A stretch of DNA of 64,000 nt from Gigaspora rosea (lineage: Eukaryota > Glomeromycota > Glomeromycetes > Diversisporales > Gigasporaceae): NCBI GenBank assembly GCA_003550325.1, contig QKWP01000219.1, forward strand, positions 247,967 to 311,966. The letters run 5' to 3'. The stretch's first letter is position 1. Every line of letters starts with the position of its first letter. The translations under genes were made by a program, and so were the position numbers. Shown here piece by piece: positions 35,477-47,049 of this stretch. The notes beneath the pieces were generated by a model that was not told the DNA's origin, made no database searches, and saw only the letters and a program-made list of their open reading frames with translations.

Positions 35477-35629
35477 TCAAATCGAGTCAGAAACAGGTAA
35501 TTCACTTGTTACAGTACTATACTAAAAATTTACAGTACAATTTTAGGGTATACTACATAATATTACTAAATATACATATTGGGCTTACAACAGACAACTA
35601 AAAATGATAATTGATATAGAGTAATAATA

Positions 35630-35862
35630 TGGGCTAGGTGCTGCAAAAAGGGACCAAATTGACAAAACAAAAATCTTCAGAAAATCAATTTTTATGTTGC
35701 AAAACTTATAATAAATCATAAGAAAGTGCAAACTTTAAAGAACAATATAGCAAAAGTTTATTAATATTACTACTTTTGTGTTTTAAGTAAAAAATGATTC
35801 TAATCTTATTTTAAATTGATTCATGTGAAAAAATATCTTTTGAAAAAATTGTCAATTTGGAT
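35630..35862. mobile_element. truncated copy of the TGGGCTAGGTGCTGC MITE
   Basis: Matches the left and central part of the MITE at 25040-25324 almost base for base (TGGGCTAGGTGCTGCAAAAA onwards), but the right terminal repeat stops at GTCAATTTGG. Confidence 0.65.
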
Positions 35863-36159
35863 ATAAAAAGAAAATCAGAGTCAATTTACACTCTCACAAC
35901 ATACTACATACATGAACATATTTAAGCTAGTAACATATTCTTTAAGCTTCTTGTAAATTCTTTTGAAATGGTATTTGACAATCGGTGATTATCAATCTAT
36001 CTTTCTGGCAAACAATTCAATTCAAAAAAACATAAATTTTGTAGTTCTTAAAAAATTATGTATAAATTTATGTTGAAGTAATTCAAAACATGTCAGAAGC
36101 TCAAATAAATACTATGCTAATGTGTAGTATGCTATAATTAAAACTATAAGTTGCGAAGT

Positions 36160-36240
36160 ATATGCATATTTGCAAATTGCAAATTGCAAGTATGCAAATT
36201 GCAAATATACATATTACAATATGCAAATATGCAATATAAA
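36160..36240. repeat. ATGCAAAT-type microsatellite
   Basis: Short tandem and interleaved units TTGCAAAT and TATGCAAAT over about 80 bp. Confidence 0.55.
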
Positions 36241-36439
36241 ATTAATTTTAAAAATCTTACCCAAATCCATATAAATAGTTAGCACATTTTCTAAAATAAG
36301 GAAAGATCTTATAATTTTCATACATGAGTTATACAAGATCAGATTACATTTCATGAAAATCAATTTTAAATTCATAACTGATCTACAATTAGACCATAAA
36401 ATAATCTTCTAGAGGTGTTAAAAAGATATCAATTACAGG

Positions 36440-37299
36440 CAGTGTTTAAATTTCAAATCTAAAGTTATGTTTTCAAAAGAGCATAATTTAAATTTTATTT
36501 TTTCAAAACTTTTTAGTATTCATTATATATTAAATATATTGAACATTAATTTTTAAAGAATATTCATATTCTATACTTATAATTTACATACTAAGTTTAT
36601 GCTTAAATATTAATAATTTTTTAAAGTTTGCATATAATTCTTTATATTTTTTCAACATAACACAATATATTATATAATTCAATTTCTAATAATTTTGTTA
36701 AAGCTTTAAGAGCTTTTCATATTTGCTTATAATAAAACAAGACTTCTATTATATTTTACTGATACTACAATTGGTTAATGTGATAAATTAGAATTCAATT
36801 ACTTTGTTATTTAACTATTTAAACTTCATGCTAACAAATAATTTGTATCTTTTTACTTGATTAGTATCAGCATATTATATAATACAAATTATCTATATAT
36901 AAGTCTACATACTAATGATATTCTCTATATAAAAAACAAATTGTATGATTAATGAATATTTTATTTTAAAAATCTTTAAAGGCTATTTGCTTAAATATTT
37001 ATTTGTTATCCATATTGTACAACTTTAAACATATGTGCTATACAAAGATGTATGTATATAAATATGTACATAATATATATATTTATGCAAAATTTGTCAT
37101 ATTCAAATTACATTATCAAATTGATAAACATTTTATATAATACATTGTTCTCATTAATAAATCTGGAACATAATTTTATTGAGAACATTTCAAGAAGATA
37201 AAATGTTCTCAAATAAGAGAACCTTTTCTAAATATCAATGTTTTTAAAAAAACTCATATGTTCATTAAGTACCATGAGAACATTAAATTTTAGACAATG
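36440..37299. mobile_element. non-autonomous hAT element, copy 2
   Basis: 860 bp, left CAGTGTTTAAATTTCAAATC, right end CATTAAATTTTAGACAATG (diverged). Flanking 8-mers ATTACAGG and ATCACAGG differ by one base, consistent with an older insertion than the copies at 21067 and 41523. Inverted in orientation relative to copy 1. Confidence 0.75.
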
Positions 37300-37487
37300 A
37301 TCACAGGGTACCTTACATAGTGTTTACAGTATTACATTGCACAACATGCATTTATTTTATGAAATTTTTTTTATAATAGGATTGTTATAAATTTATATTA
37401 TTTATACAGTTTGAAATACTTAAAAAATACAGATATTACTAGTTATGTGATTGCATAAATATGGTAGCCAGAAATAAATTCAATTAA

Positions 37488-38028
37488 TTGCTGATATTTG
37501 GATAAGATCAGCAGAATTTCTATATTAGAAATTGGGACAAAATTCCTATAATATTAACTATATTCTTCAATCTGAGCAGAGTCAAATGAAAGGTATTTTT
37601 TTATTAAGTTAACGATACATATCGATTAATTGAAAGTTGTAGAGCTCGTCGAGACGCATCTAACAGTGGTTAGATCATCCAAATCAGCCCAGTGGATGGT
37701 GAGTTATTATTAAAAATGATTGGCCAACTATATAAAATCTCTATGTAAACAAATATTGTTTATATAGAGATTTTATATAGTTGGTCAATTGTTTTTTAAT
37801 AATAACTTGCCATCTACTGGGCCGATTTGGATGATCTAACACTATTAGATGTGTCTCGACGAGCTCTACAACTCTCAATTAATCGACATGTATTGTTAAC
37901 TTAATAAAAAATACTTTTCATTTGACTTCGCTTAGATTGAAGTATATAATAAAATTTATATTGTACTTATCCTAAAATTTACTATTGTCCCAATATAGTA
38001 ACTCTGCAGATCTTATCCGGATCATCAA
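37488..38028. mobile_element. 541-bp foldback element, TTAA flanks
   Basis: Nearly the whole length is two inverted arms meeting near 37757 (ATATTGTTTATATAG). Outer ends TTGCTGATATTTGGATAAGA and TCTTATCCGGATCATCAA; TTAA on both sides (37484-37487, 38029-38032). The arms share GAGCTCGTCGAGACGCATCT and GGATGATCTAAC blocks. No coding capacity. Confidence 0.75.
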
Positions 38029-38294
38029 TTAAAGAACATGAAAGTCACAAAATACATTATAAGTAATTTTAGCCATGTAAATAGAATTGGAACAGTAATA
38101 TGTTCACAAGCAAGAAGTAGCATCAACTGGTAGGTTTTCATTTTCTTGTAGCAGGTGGTTGTTAAATAAGAATATAGCAGAATCAGAAGACTATAGTATG
38201 TAGTGGGTAATAGTATGTAAAGTTGAAAAAATGTCAAAAGCATCTTGATATTGGTTCTTTGTATGTCAATTGAGATTGATAGCTTTTCTATTAA

Positions 38295-38533
38295 GGTGAG
38301 ACCAACTGGATTCTGTGTTTTATATTATCCACTTCAGAGTCTGCCTTCTTTATAGTAAAAAAATTTAGATAAATAAATATAGGATATAGAAAATTTCAAA
38401 AAAATTTATTAGTCACAGAACAATTCAGAAAAATTTTTTTGAAAAAAATTTTTTAAAATTTTACTATGTGAACTACCTTTTCTCACTCTGGATAAAAGGT
38501 AATATAAAACACAGAATTATATTTAGTTGCATA
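38295..38533. mobile_element. Harbinger-type MITE (GGCGAGACCAACTGG family, copy 3)
   Basis: Left end GGTGAGACCAACTGGATTCT after TAA; the right end is diverged after AAAACACAGAAT. Internal sequence is in the opposite orientation to copies 1 and 2 (TTACTATGTGAAC near 38461). Confidence 0.6.
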
Positions 38534-39045
38534 TAATCTCATAATATATAAGAAAAGAAATATAGCATGTAGCAACTAGTTCTCTCTTTCTTTTCAATCT
38601 ATTGATCTTTGCCAATATGTATTTTTTTTAAAAAAAAACAATGTACAATCAATAAGAAGAATTGTATAAAAAGTTTTAAGATTTATATTTTGCTAAAAAG
38701 TATCTTTAACTCTTATTTTTTTTAAAAAAATAGCTACCATAATAGTGACTTCTCACCAACAATAAAATATTATCACTATAATGCTAATTTTTTTTTAAAA
38801 ATATAAGTACTACATTAGCAAATTATATATATATAATCTTATATAAGATATTACGGCCCATAATATTACAAAAATTTTATGATCAATGCAGTAGATTACG
38901 CAATATATTACACTATATTACGGTAAGATTACAGTTATTATTTCAAAATATTTTGAAATATATTGCAAATAAAAAAAATGCAAATCACCCTCCTACAGGG
39001 GTCATGTACTTATTCAGATCAATAAACTAATGCGCGCAGGAAGTA

Positions 39046-39875
39046 TGGTTCAGTGCAGAAAGATTTGTACCTCAAGCACTAAAATTAATTTTGTCCATAT
39101 AGAAAAGTTCTTCAATTTTAACAATTTATTTATAATTTTTTTATACCAAATAAAGTAGGTTCTGGGCTATCTTTTGGTATATTTTTTGTTGTTATTTTAT
39201 AAATAATTTGTTGAGCAATAAATTTTTGAAAAAATTCAATTAAATTAAAAAAAATAGATTTTTTTAAAAAAATTTTAGATTTTAGGCATTTTTGCAAGCT
39301 ATATGCAGTGTAATAGTATTGTACTATGCAAGTGCATAGCCTGCATATGCTGAATATATGGTTAAAATTTCAGCTTAATTAGATCAGTAGTTGTCGAGAA
39401 ATAAATTTTTAAAGTTTAATGCTCAATTTATTCTGTAGTACAAAAGTTGTACAAAATTACATAGTAATTTTTGTACAACTTTTGTACTACATAGTAAATT
39501 GAGCATTAAATTTTAAAAATTTATTTCTTGACAACTACTGATCCAATTAAGCTAAAATTTTAACCATATATTCAGCATATGCAGGGCTATGCACTTGAAT
39601 AGTACAACACTATTACACTGCATATAGCTTGCAAAAATGCCTAAAATCTAAAATTTTTTAAAAAAAATCTATTTTTTTTTAATTTAATTGAATTTTTTCA
39701 AAAATTTATTGCTCAACAATTATTTAAAAAATAACAAAAAAATATATCAAAAGATAGCCCAGATCTACTTTATTTGGTATAAAAAAATTATAAATAAATT
39801 GTTAAAATTGAAGAACTTTCTATATAAAAAAATAAAATTTAGTGCTTGAGGTTCAAATCTTTTTGCACTGGACCA
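39046..39875. mobile_element. 830-bp foldback element, TA target
   Basis: Ends TGGTTCAGTGCAGAAAGATT and AATCTTTTTGCACTGGACCA; TA on both sides. The arms (about 400 bp each) are highly similar throughout and meet near 39460 (GTACAAAAGTTGTACAAAAT). A solo end of the same family is at about 15810-15839, just left of the hAT element. Confidence 0.75.
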
Positions 39876-40236
39876 TAATATTTTGATATTTTCGCATAGT
39901 TTCACAATATTTTGCAAATTTTTGCAAATTTTTAAAATTTTTTTAAAAAATAAATAAAAATATACATATTCATATAATCATGCTTTTTTACAGGTTTTCG
40001 CAATATTTCACACAGTTTCGCAATTTAATATAAAATTTTATATTTTTTTATTTATTATTATATTTTAATTATATTTAAAAATTTTTAAACAATATAACAA
40101 ATTTTTTTATATATTATATTTTAATTATTATACATTCTTTACAGTATTATTTTTACATTAATATATTATTTTAAATACTTTTACACTTCGTCACATCTAA
40201 TTCTATTACTATATCCAAAAAACTAGCCCTATACTA

Positions 40237-40856
40237 CTCCTGCACTTACTTTTTTGATACTCCTAAATGTACCCCAAAAATTTTATTACTTTTTTGAGAC
40301 ACGGCAATTTTAAAAAAGTCATGTGACTGCCACGATTAAAATCGACCAATGGAATTGCAGTAAGATTTTAATAAAAGGCTTAAAGTTTTTTTTAATCAGA
40401 ACTAATTTTTTTATTATGTTATTATTATTTGAATTCTAATAAGAGTTGCAGAGATGAAAATTACCATTTCAATAGTAGTAAACTTATCAAAATTGGCTTA
40501 GTGTATCACAAGATATGAGTAAAAAAATTTTTGCGAATTTTTAGTTTTTTTAAAAAACTTTAAAAATTCGCGAAAATTTTTTACTTGTATCTCGTGATAC
40601 AATAAGCCAATTTTTATGTATTTACTACTATTGGAATGGTAATTTTCATCTTTGCAACTCTTATTAGAAATTCAAATAATAATGATATAATAAAAAAATA
40701 GTTCTGATTAAAAAAAACTTTAAGCCTTTTATTAGAATCTTACTGCAATTCCATTGGTCGATTTTAATCGTGGCGGTCACGTGACTTTTTTAAAATCGGA
40801 AAAGTAATAAAATTTTTGGGGTACATTTAGGAGTATCAAAAAAGTAAGTGCAGGAG
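40237..40856. mobile_element. 620-bp foldback element, TA target
   Basis: Ends CTCCTGCACTTACTTTTTTG and CAAAAAAGTAAGTGCAGGAG; TA on both sides (40235-40236, 40857-40858). Two arms of about 300 bp meet near 40548. No coding capacity. Confidence 0.75.
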
Positions 40857-41332
40857 TATCAAAAATGTAGGATTTGCAGCTTTAAGACAAATTTTATTGG
40901 CTATGTGACCTTGTTTTGTGACTTGGGTCACATGATTTGGGTCAGAAGTGGTCCAGAAAGGCCAGAAGTGGTCCGGAAATGGACCGGATTCCGGGATAGG
41001 GGTATTAAATTAAAAATAAATCATTACAATAATTAAAAATAAATAGCTTATAAAACATCGATAAAAATAATCAAGTATTTATTTTTTACCATCAGCCAAT
41101 GAACAACCATAATTTCACTAAATTCTTTAGCTTCAATAACAACTTCAATAACATATTTACAAGTTAAATTACTAGGAACATCAACTTTTTGTGCTACTAT
41201 CGAAAATGGAGTACCGGCCGGGAACGATTTGTAAAAGTATTAATAATAGGGTTTGCTTATAGGCTGATGTCTTTTTGAGTCACTAAATCGAATTCTAAGA
41301 TCAGCCACTCCTTCATAGAGGTCATGATATAA

Positions 41333-42432
41333 GGCCATTTGAAGTTAATTTTTTGGTTAACATCACCCCCAGCTGAAGTCTCCCTCACCTCACCCTGAAA
41401 ACGAACAGCCAATAAAAACACTGGATGACTCTATCTAGTCACCTAATTTATATCAACCAATGAAATTGGCCCATCTTTGCTCATTTTTATATGTTCGTTT
41501 CATATGTTCATTTCATTTTACCCAGTGTTTAAAATTCAGATCAAAAGTTATGTTCTCAAAAGAACATAATTTAAATTTTTATCGTTCTCAAAAACTTTTT
41601 AATGTTCATTATATATTAAATAAATTGAATATTAATTTTTAAAAATGTTCATATTCTATACTTACAATTCACATACTAAGTTCATACTTATCTATTAATA
41701 ATTTTTTAAAGTTTATATATAATTCTTTATATTTTTTCATCATAACTCAATATATTATACAATTCAATTTCTAATAATTTTGTTGAATTTCAAGTGCTTT
41801 TCATATTTGCTTATAATAAAACAAGACTTTCTATAATATTTTACTGATGCTACTATTGGTTAATGTGATAAATTAGAATCAAATTACTTTGTTATTTAAC
41901 TATTTAAATTTCATACTAACAAATACTTTTATCTTTTTGCTTGCTTAGTATTAGCATATCATTTGACACAAATCATCTTATAAGTTTATACAATAATAAT
42001 ACTCTTGCACAATTAATGAATGTTTTATTTTAAAAATCTTTAAAAATGATTTTCTTAATATTTATTTGTTATCTATATTGTGCAACTTTAAATATATGTG
42101 CTATACATAGTATGTATATACATATGTACATATGTATATACATATATATATTTATGCAGAATTTGTCATGATCAAATTACATTATCAAATTGACGAACAT
42201 TTTATATAATTTATTGTTCTTATTAATAAATCTAAAAATAAAAATTTTATAAATGTTCTCTTTGAACTATCAAATAAGAGAATCTTTTCTAAATATCAAT
42301 GTTCTTAAAAAAATTTTAATGTTCATTGAGAACCATGCGAACATTGAATTTTAAACACTGATTTTACCCCCCTCCCCCCTTCCCGAGAGTCCTGGAAAAG
42401 TGAAGTTAACCAAAAATCAACTTCAAACGGCC
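41333..42432. mobile_element. Harbinger-type MITE (GGCCGTTTGAAGTT family, copy 2), interrupted
   Basis: Ends GGCCATTTGAAGTTAATTTT and AACTTCAAACGGCC, with TAA duplicated (41330-41332, 42433-42435). Without its own insertion it is about 254 bp and matches the copy at 467-726. It splits the ML-domain gene and is split by a hAT element. Confidence 0.8.
41523..42360. mobile_element. non-autonomous hAT element, copy 3
   Basis: 838 bp, CAGTGTTTAAAATTCAGATC at the left and CATTGAATTTTAAACACTG at the right, perfect 8-bp duplication ATTTTACC (41515-41522, 42361-42368). It lies inside the MITE at 41333-42432. Near 42112-42155 it has an expanded TATGTACATA/TATATA tract. Confidence 0.85.
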
Positions 42433-43036
42433 TAATATCCCGGATACATTAAATTTTGCACTTTGCCCAGGAACAAGAGGATCAGGTGTCATTATTACAT
42501 TAGGACTTGGAAGATCATGACGACAAGGTTTAAAGGTGGTGGCTCTTTTATCAAATTGGTGTGGGGCTGCATTTACTGTTAGAAGTGTCGCAAATAAAAT
42601 GAATAGAAAAATAAAATTTTTCATGATTTCGTTGCAAAGTAGATAGTGATCTTTTATTCAGTTTTACGATATAATTATGGCTTCCTTTTAAAAGAAAAAA
42701 AACAGTGCATCGGAGAAATTTTCAACCTAGATATTATATCTTCAAAATATATGGAAATTTTCGTTTTTTGAAATGCCCAAATGATTAAACGTACTATGCT
42801 AAATTCATCCCAAAGTCACGCGGATCAGTAAAAATGTGTGCCTAAATTATTTTTGAAAAAGTATTTTCGGCAAACACTTCGTCACTGCTAAATTTTTATA
42901 TAAAACCCTCCGAAATAATTATACTATATGATGTATTTTATGAAAAAAGTTCAAAAAATTTCGGCAATAATTTCGGCAAACATGAAAATTAATTTCGACA
43001 CTATAAAAACTACCTAAATGCCGTAATTACTTTTTT

Positions 43037-43985
43037 ACCAGGAGCGGAGTATGAAATACGAAGTGTATGGTTTACAGGCAAGTTAGGTGACTTCCGCAAT
43101 CTTTGGCATCTGATTGGATAAAAAATCCTTGTGACTTTTTGTAACACCCCAAACAATACTAAAAAAGGTTATCAAAAGAAATTGCAAGTCTAATTGGTAA
43201 AAAAAAAATTCTTAACCAAGTGTATACCAGGAACGTAGTACGAAGTACGAAGTGTATGGTTTACTGAAGAGTTAAATGGTGAAACTTGTGACTTTAGATT
43301 TCTATATTAGTTCATGTGTCTATGTTGATGTGCGTATGTACTGTACGTACGTGAGTAATTCGGTTATATTTCTATAGTGCGATGGGTTTGATTTTTTTGA
43401 CCGGCATTGATTAAACACAAAAAAGTAAATAATACAAACAATATAACCTCTGTTAGTATTATTAATAGTTCTCTTATGTGCTGTACGGGAGTGTAATTCT
43501 CAATATCTAATTGAAAAAATATTGTGTGTGACCAGCACTTTTGAGAGGCGCCTAGAATTAATGTCCAAAGAAACTAGTAGGTTGATCCATTCTGGACCTT
43601 GCCGAGCGTACTATGTCTTTGATTAGTTCTTTTCAGCTATATAGTGTAATATGAATAACAAACTACATATCAAGCCTTGAGTCCGGTGATACTATCGTAA
43701 TGTTTCTGCGCCCCAATATCACGATATTAATTTATTCTACTCCTGCCTTATGATCATCATTTTTCCTTATATTATTATTAAATTGATCATACCTCCGATC
43801 TTATTACTAACTATAGTTACCCCGTTTTCCTTATTTGTTCTATGGATATATACCAGGAATGTAGTACGATGTACGTAGGAACAGAGTACGAAGTACGTAG
43901 AGTATGGTTTACAGGCAAGTTAAGTAAAGTTCACAATTCTAGGCTTCTGATTTGGACGATCATTCCTTGATTTTGTATGCATGCG
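43037..43985. repeat. three copies of an ACCAGGA...GTATGGTTTAC unit
   Basis: Units near 43037, 43226 and 43852 begin TACCAGGA, continue with GTAGTACGAAGTACG-like sequence and end GTGTATGGTTTACAGGCAAG; first and third then share more downstream sequence. The inverse of the first motif (CCGCTCCTGGT) occurs at 45135-45145, so they may be ends of one larger, non-coding element. Confidence 0.45.
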
Positions 43986-44607
43986 TGCTGACGTTTCGTG
44001 CTTTTGAATTTGCGGTAGGAATCATTATTTAAAAAAATTCTATAATATTACCTTATGTGTTTACAATATTGATTTTCTTTATATGTACATTGACTTGACT
44101 ATTTATCATCATGCTTTCTTGACTTATTGTACTTATATGTTAATAATATTATAGCTTATTTACTCAGGATTCTGTTTAGATTAACGATTTATGTATTGAG
44201 TCACTTAAGATTTTGTTTATATTGTTTGCCAACTATATAAAATTGTGCAGATTTACGTAATCATTTTTAACTTTTACGATTGTTGCATGTTCGATTATTA
44301 TTTTTTTGCAAATCTCAGGTATCTACATCGCCATTGCCCCTTAAATATATTATTATTGTTCGCGCATTACATGACCTTAAAATTAATACCTTATTAACGC
44401 CCTCCATACATTGTTTTTCGTAAACTGACTCTTAAATTGATCGCGTAATTAATCGGATCTCAGATTTTTCATATGAAAGAACAATTGCTTTACTACACGT
44501 AATTATGAAATTGCATATTTTAAATTTTATGAAATTAATAATGTGAATTTGACACTGAACATATGCACTTTAACTCAATTGCGAATCAAAATTTGACTAC
44601 CGTAAAT

Positions 44608-44995
44608 GGGCTGTGGACTAGAAAACCCCGTCTTTGAAGGGGGGTTTTCATTTTGAGAAAATGGCGATTATTTGTTGTGAAACCTAAATTTTACCTCTTG
44701 ATTTTTTGTTTATTTTTAAATATCGATTACTGAATAAACAATGTCATATGATTATGAAACACTGATTGACCAATCTAATTTAATTGAGTCGTCAATCTTT
44801 GGTTGTAAATCTATTTTTAGAACACGATCGTTAAAAAATTGGTTTAACATTCAAGTTAAAAAATCACGATAATTTATTATATCAACATAGGGTAAAAAGT
44901 AAAATACATGTGGATAGAAACCAGCGCTTTAATTTGAATCAAAGTCTCAAAATTGTTAAAAAGTGTCAAAGGCGGGTTTTCCTAGTCCACAACCC
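44608..44995. mobile_element. MITE with GGGCTGTGGACTAGAAAACC ends
   Basis: 388 bp; the left end mirrors GGTTTTCCTAGTCCACAACCC on the right. AAAT flanks both sides (44604-44607, 44996-44999), a 4-bp duplication at most. Non-coding. Confidence 0.6.
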
Positions 44996-45145
44996 AAATA
45001 GCCAACTAGAATATTCGGATGGTTGCAATAATTAGATCATGTATATATTATCAGAATCTAATAGGCGTTTAGGAAAAATTATGTCAGATAATTCTATCTA
45101 TACATAATATCTAGCATCATAGTGTACTAATTTCCCCGCTCCTGG

Positions 45146-45172
45146 TTTCGCGCAACTGCGTTGCGCAGCTAC
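45146..45172 (+). repeat. G+C-rich hairpin
   Basis: CGCGCAACTGCGTTGCGC folds into a short stem and is followed by AGCTACTTATT. It resembles the Helitron-type hairpins at 48003 and 51577, but the expected CTRR end is only approximate, so it is left as a hairpin. Confidence 0.4.
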
Positions 45173-45901
45173 TTATTATTAAGATGGGCAATTTAGGCAC
45201 ACATGTATACGGATCAGATGGCATGACAACAGGGGCAATCGTACTACTATCCTTGCAATCATGCTTACGCATGATGCGTACGTACGTACGTACTTATCGC
45301 GCTTTTGAAAACAGCATAATTCTCTAATTTTATCTTTTTTTTTGCGCATAAATCTAATTATTTTGCCTAAAAGTAAAACTATTCAAATTTTCTCTTAGAT
45401 TTCACTTTTTCTATACTGTGCCTAGTAATACACAAGAATTGACTGTATGTTTGGTCTAAAAATATTAGGAAATCCAGATTTTTTTTCCTATCAATCACTA
45501 GAAATGATAATTTGCAAAATATCTTCTGTCTTCATAAAACCATTTATATTCAATTGTAAGTTACAATGTTTTACTTAAACTTTCGAAAACAATCCTAACC
45601 ATAAAAAAATCTATGATTAAAAATTTGGTCTAAAATTAAATGACGTTATTTTTAAAAAATCACAGGCTTGTATTTAAGGGTTACGCTAAGTTGAAAAAGG
45701 GCGATAAGTGCATAGCAGGCTTTATTATGATTGTCTGGTTTTTAAGATTATCTCATCATAATAAAGTCTTATTAAAGTAACGATTTGCTATAACAAAAAT
45801 GAATACGCAACCACGATACTAATTCGCAGGGGTTACCACATAAAACTTTACAACATACCAAAGTAATTTGGTAATTGGCGAGGTGCTTTTGGGACTGAGA
45901 C

Positions 45902-47041
45902 TAATGATGCCTGACGAAATTATTTTTGCGATGACGAATGACATGGTTTCGTCATGACGAACCTTGACGATTGACGAAACCCCCGACGATTGACGAAACC
46001 TATGACGAATTGACGAAACCTATGACGAATTGACGAAACCTATGACGAATTGACGAAATCTATGACGTATTGACGAAACCTTGACGAAGCCTCTAACGAT
46101 TGATGAAACATTGGCAACCGATTCAGCCAATAATTAAACAACAAGCTTCTATATAATGATCTTTAGATACACTAAACCTTAAATTGTTTCAAAAAAATGA
46201 TATTTCATTATAAGGTTTCATTGGCTTTTTTCTTTTTTCTTCTTTCGCACGTTCAAATATATGTCGGGTTGATCCGGAATACTGGTCGGTAATCGGGTTG
46301 ATCCGGAATAGTCAAAATTTGTGCACGCGTTTATTTTCGTCAATTCCGGATCAACCCGACATAGATTCCGATCACGTAAAAAAGGAAATTAAATTTTGTA
46401 AATAAACAAAGCGCGTAAAGATAGAAGTTTATGGCAAGAGTGTTAGTGTTGGAGACTACAACGATATATTGGTGCTCATTATTTGTAAAATTTCGTTTCC
46501 GTCATTTTTAATTAGTGCACCAAGGTCGATCTAAACATTGGTTTTCAAGTATTTTCGCGTCTCTTCCTTCGTAAATAAGTAAAATCACGATAATAATAAT
46601 GCACTGGTTATCTTATCAACCTATATTGATTCTCTATCGCTGTTATTAATTATGCATTATCGCTTAAAACATCGTTTTTTTTAGCTCTTATCGTTATCGT
46701 TATTAAAACACTTCTTAACTTTTTATAAACGCGGTAATTAACTCTATATTTTGCATGGAATATAACTCTTCAGGTTTCTTCATTGATTTCGTCAATTCGT
46801 CATAGGTTTCGTCAATTCGTCATAGGTTTCGTCAATTCGTCATAGGTTTCGTCATTTCGTCATAGGTTTCGTCATTTCGTCATAGGTTTCGTCATTTCGT
46901 CATAGGTTTCGTCAATTCGTCATAGGTTTCGTCAATCGTCAGGGGTTTCGTCAATCGTCAACTCGTCAATCAGAAATTACCTGACGAATGGTTTCGTCAT
47001 TCGTCAATGACGTATATTTCGTCATTCGTCAGGCATCATTA
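45902..47041. mobile_element. 1.1-kb element with opposed GACGAA arrays, 8-bp duplication
   Basis: Ends TAATGATGCCTGACGAAAT and the mirror TTCGTCAGGCATCATTA; ACTGAGAC is duplicated perfectly (45894-45901, 47042-47049), as in hAT. Inside each end is a tandem array, inverted relative to each other: about 45955-46095 (GACGAATTGACGAAACCTAT, about six units) and about 46785-46960 (ATAGGTTTCGTCAATTCGTC, about nine units). The middle carries GATCCGGAAT hairpins and a module (CGTCATTTTTAATTAGTGCA at 46500) shared with the element at 4064-4570. No transposase. Confidence 0.8.
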
Positions 47042-47049
47042 ACTGAGAC

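Larger units (their letters stand above)
41048..42624 (-). pseudogene. ML-domain (NPC2 / PG-PI transfer-like) secreted protein, split
   Basis: The 5' part (42436-42624) starts with a clear signal peptide (MKNFIFLFILFATLLTVNAA) and continues KPCRHDLPSP...TPDPLVPGQSAKFNVSG, the opening of an ML (MD-2-related lipid-recognition) domain. A MITE then interrupts (41333-42432). Beyond it, on the same strand, 41048-41330 reads YHDLYEGVADLRIRFSD, QPISKP and FPAGTPFSIVAQKVDVP, then NLTCKYVIEVVI and EFSEIMVVHW, which fits the second half of the domain with its conserved Cys. That part carries one in-frame TAA (about 41240) and is one base out of frame with the first. Known ML proteins bind sterols or phospholipids and are secreted; fungal ones are about 170 residues, matching the two halves together. 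The locus is dead. Confidence 0.65.

Noticed and set aside
35286-35525. 79-residue frame with Ile-Phe-Asp repeats as a repeat protein
   Set aside because: It arises from a short-period TATATC/GATATT repeat without flanking coding signals.
45955-46960. CRISPR array in the GACGAA repeats
   Set aside because: Units are directly tandem without unique spacers and are mirrored at both ends of a transposon with an 8-bp duplication.
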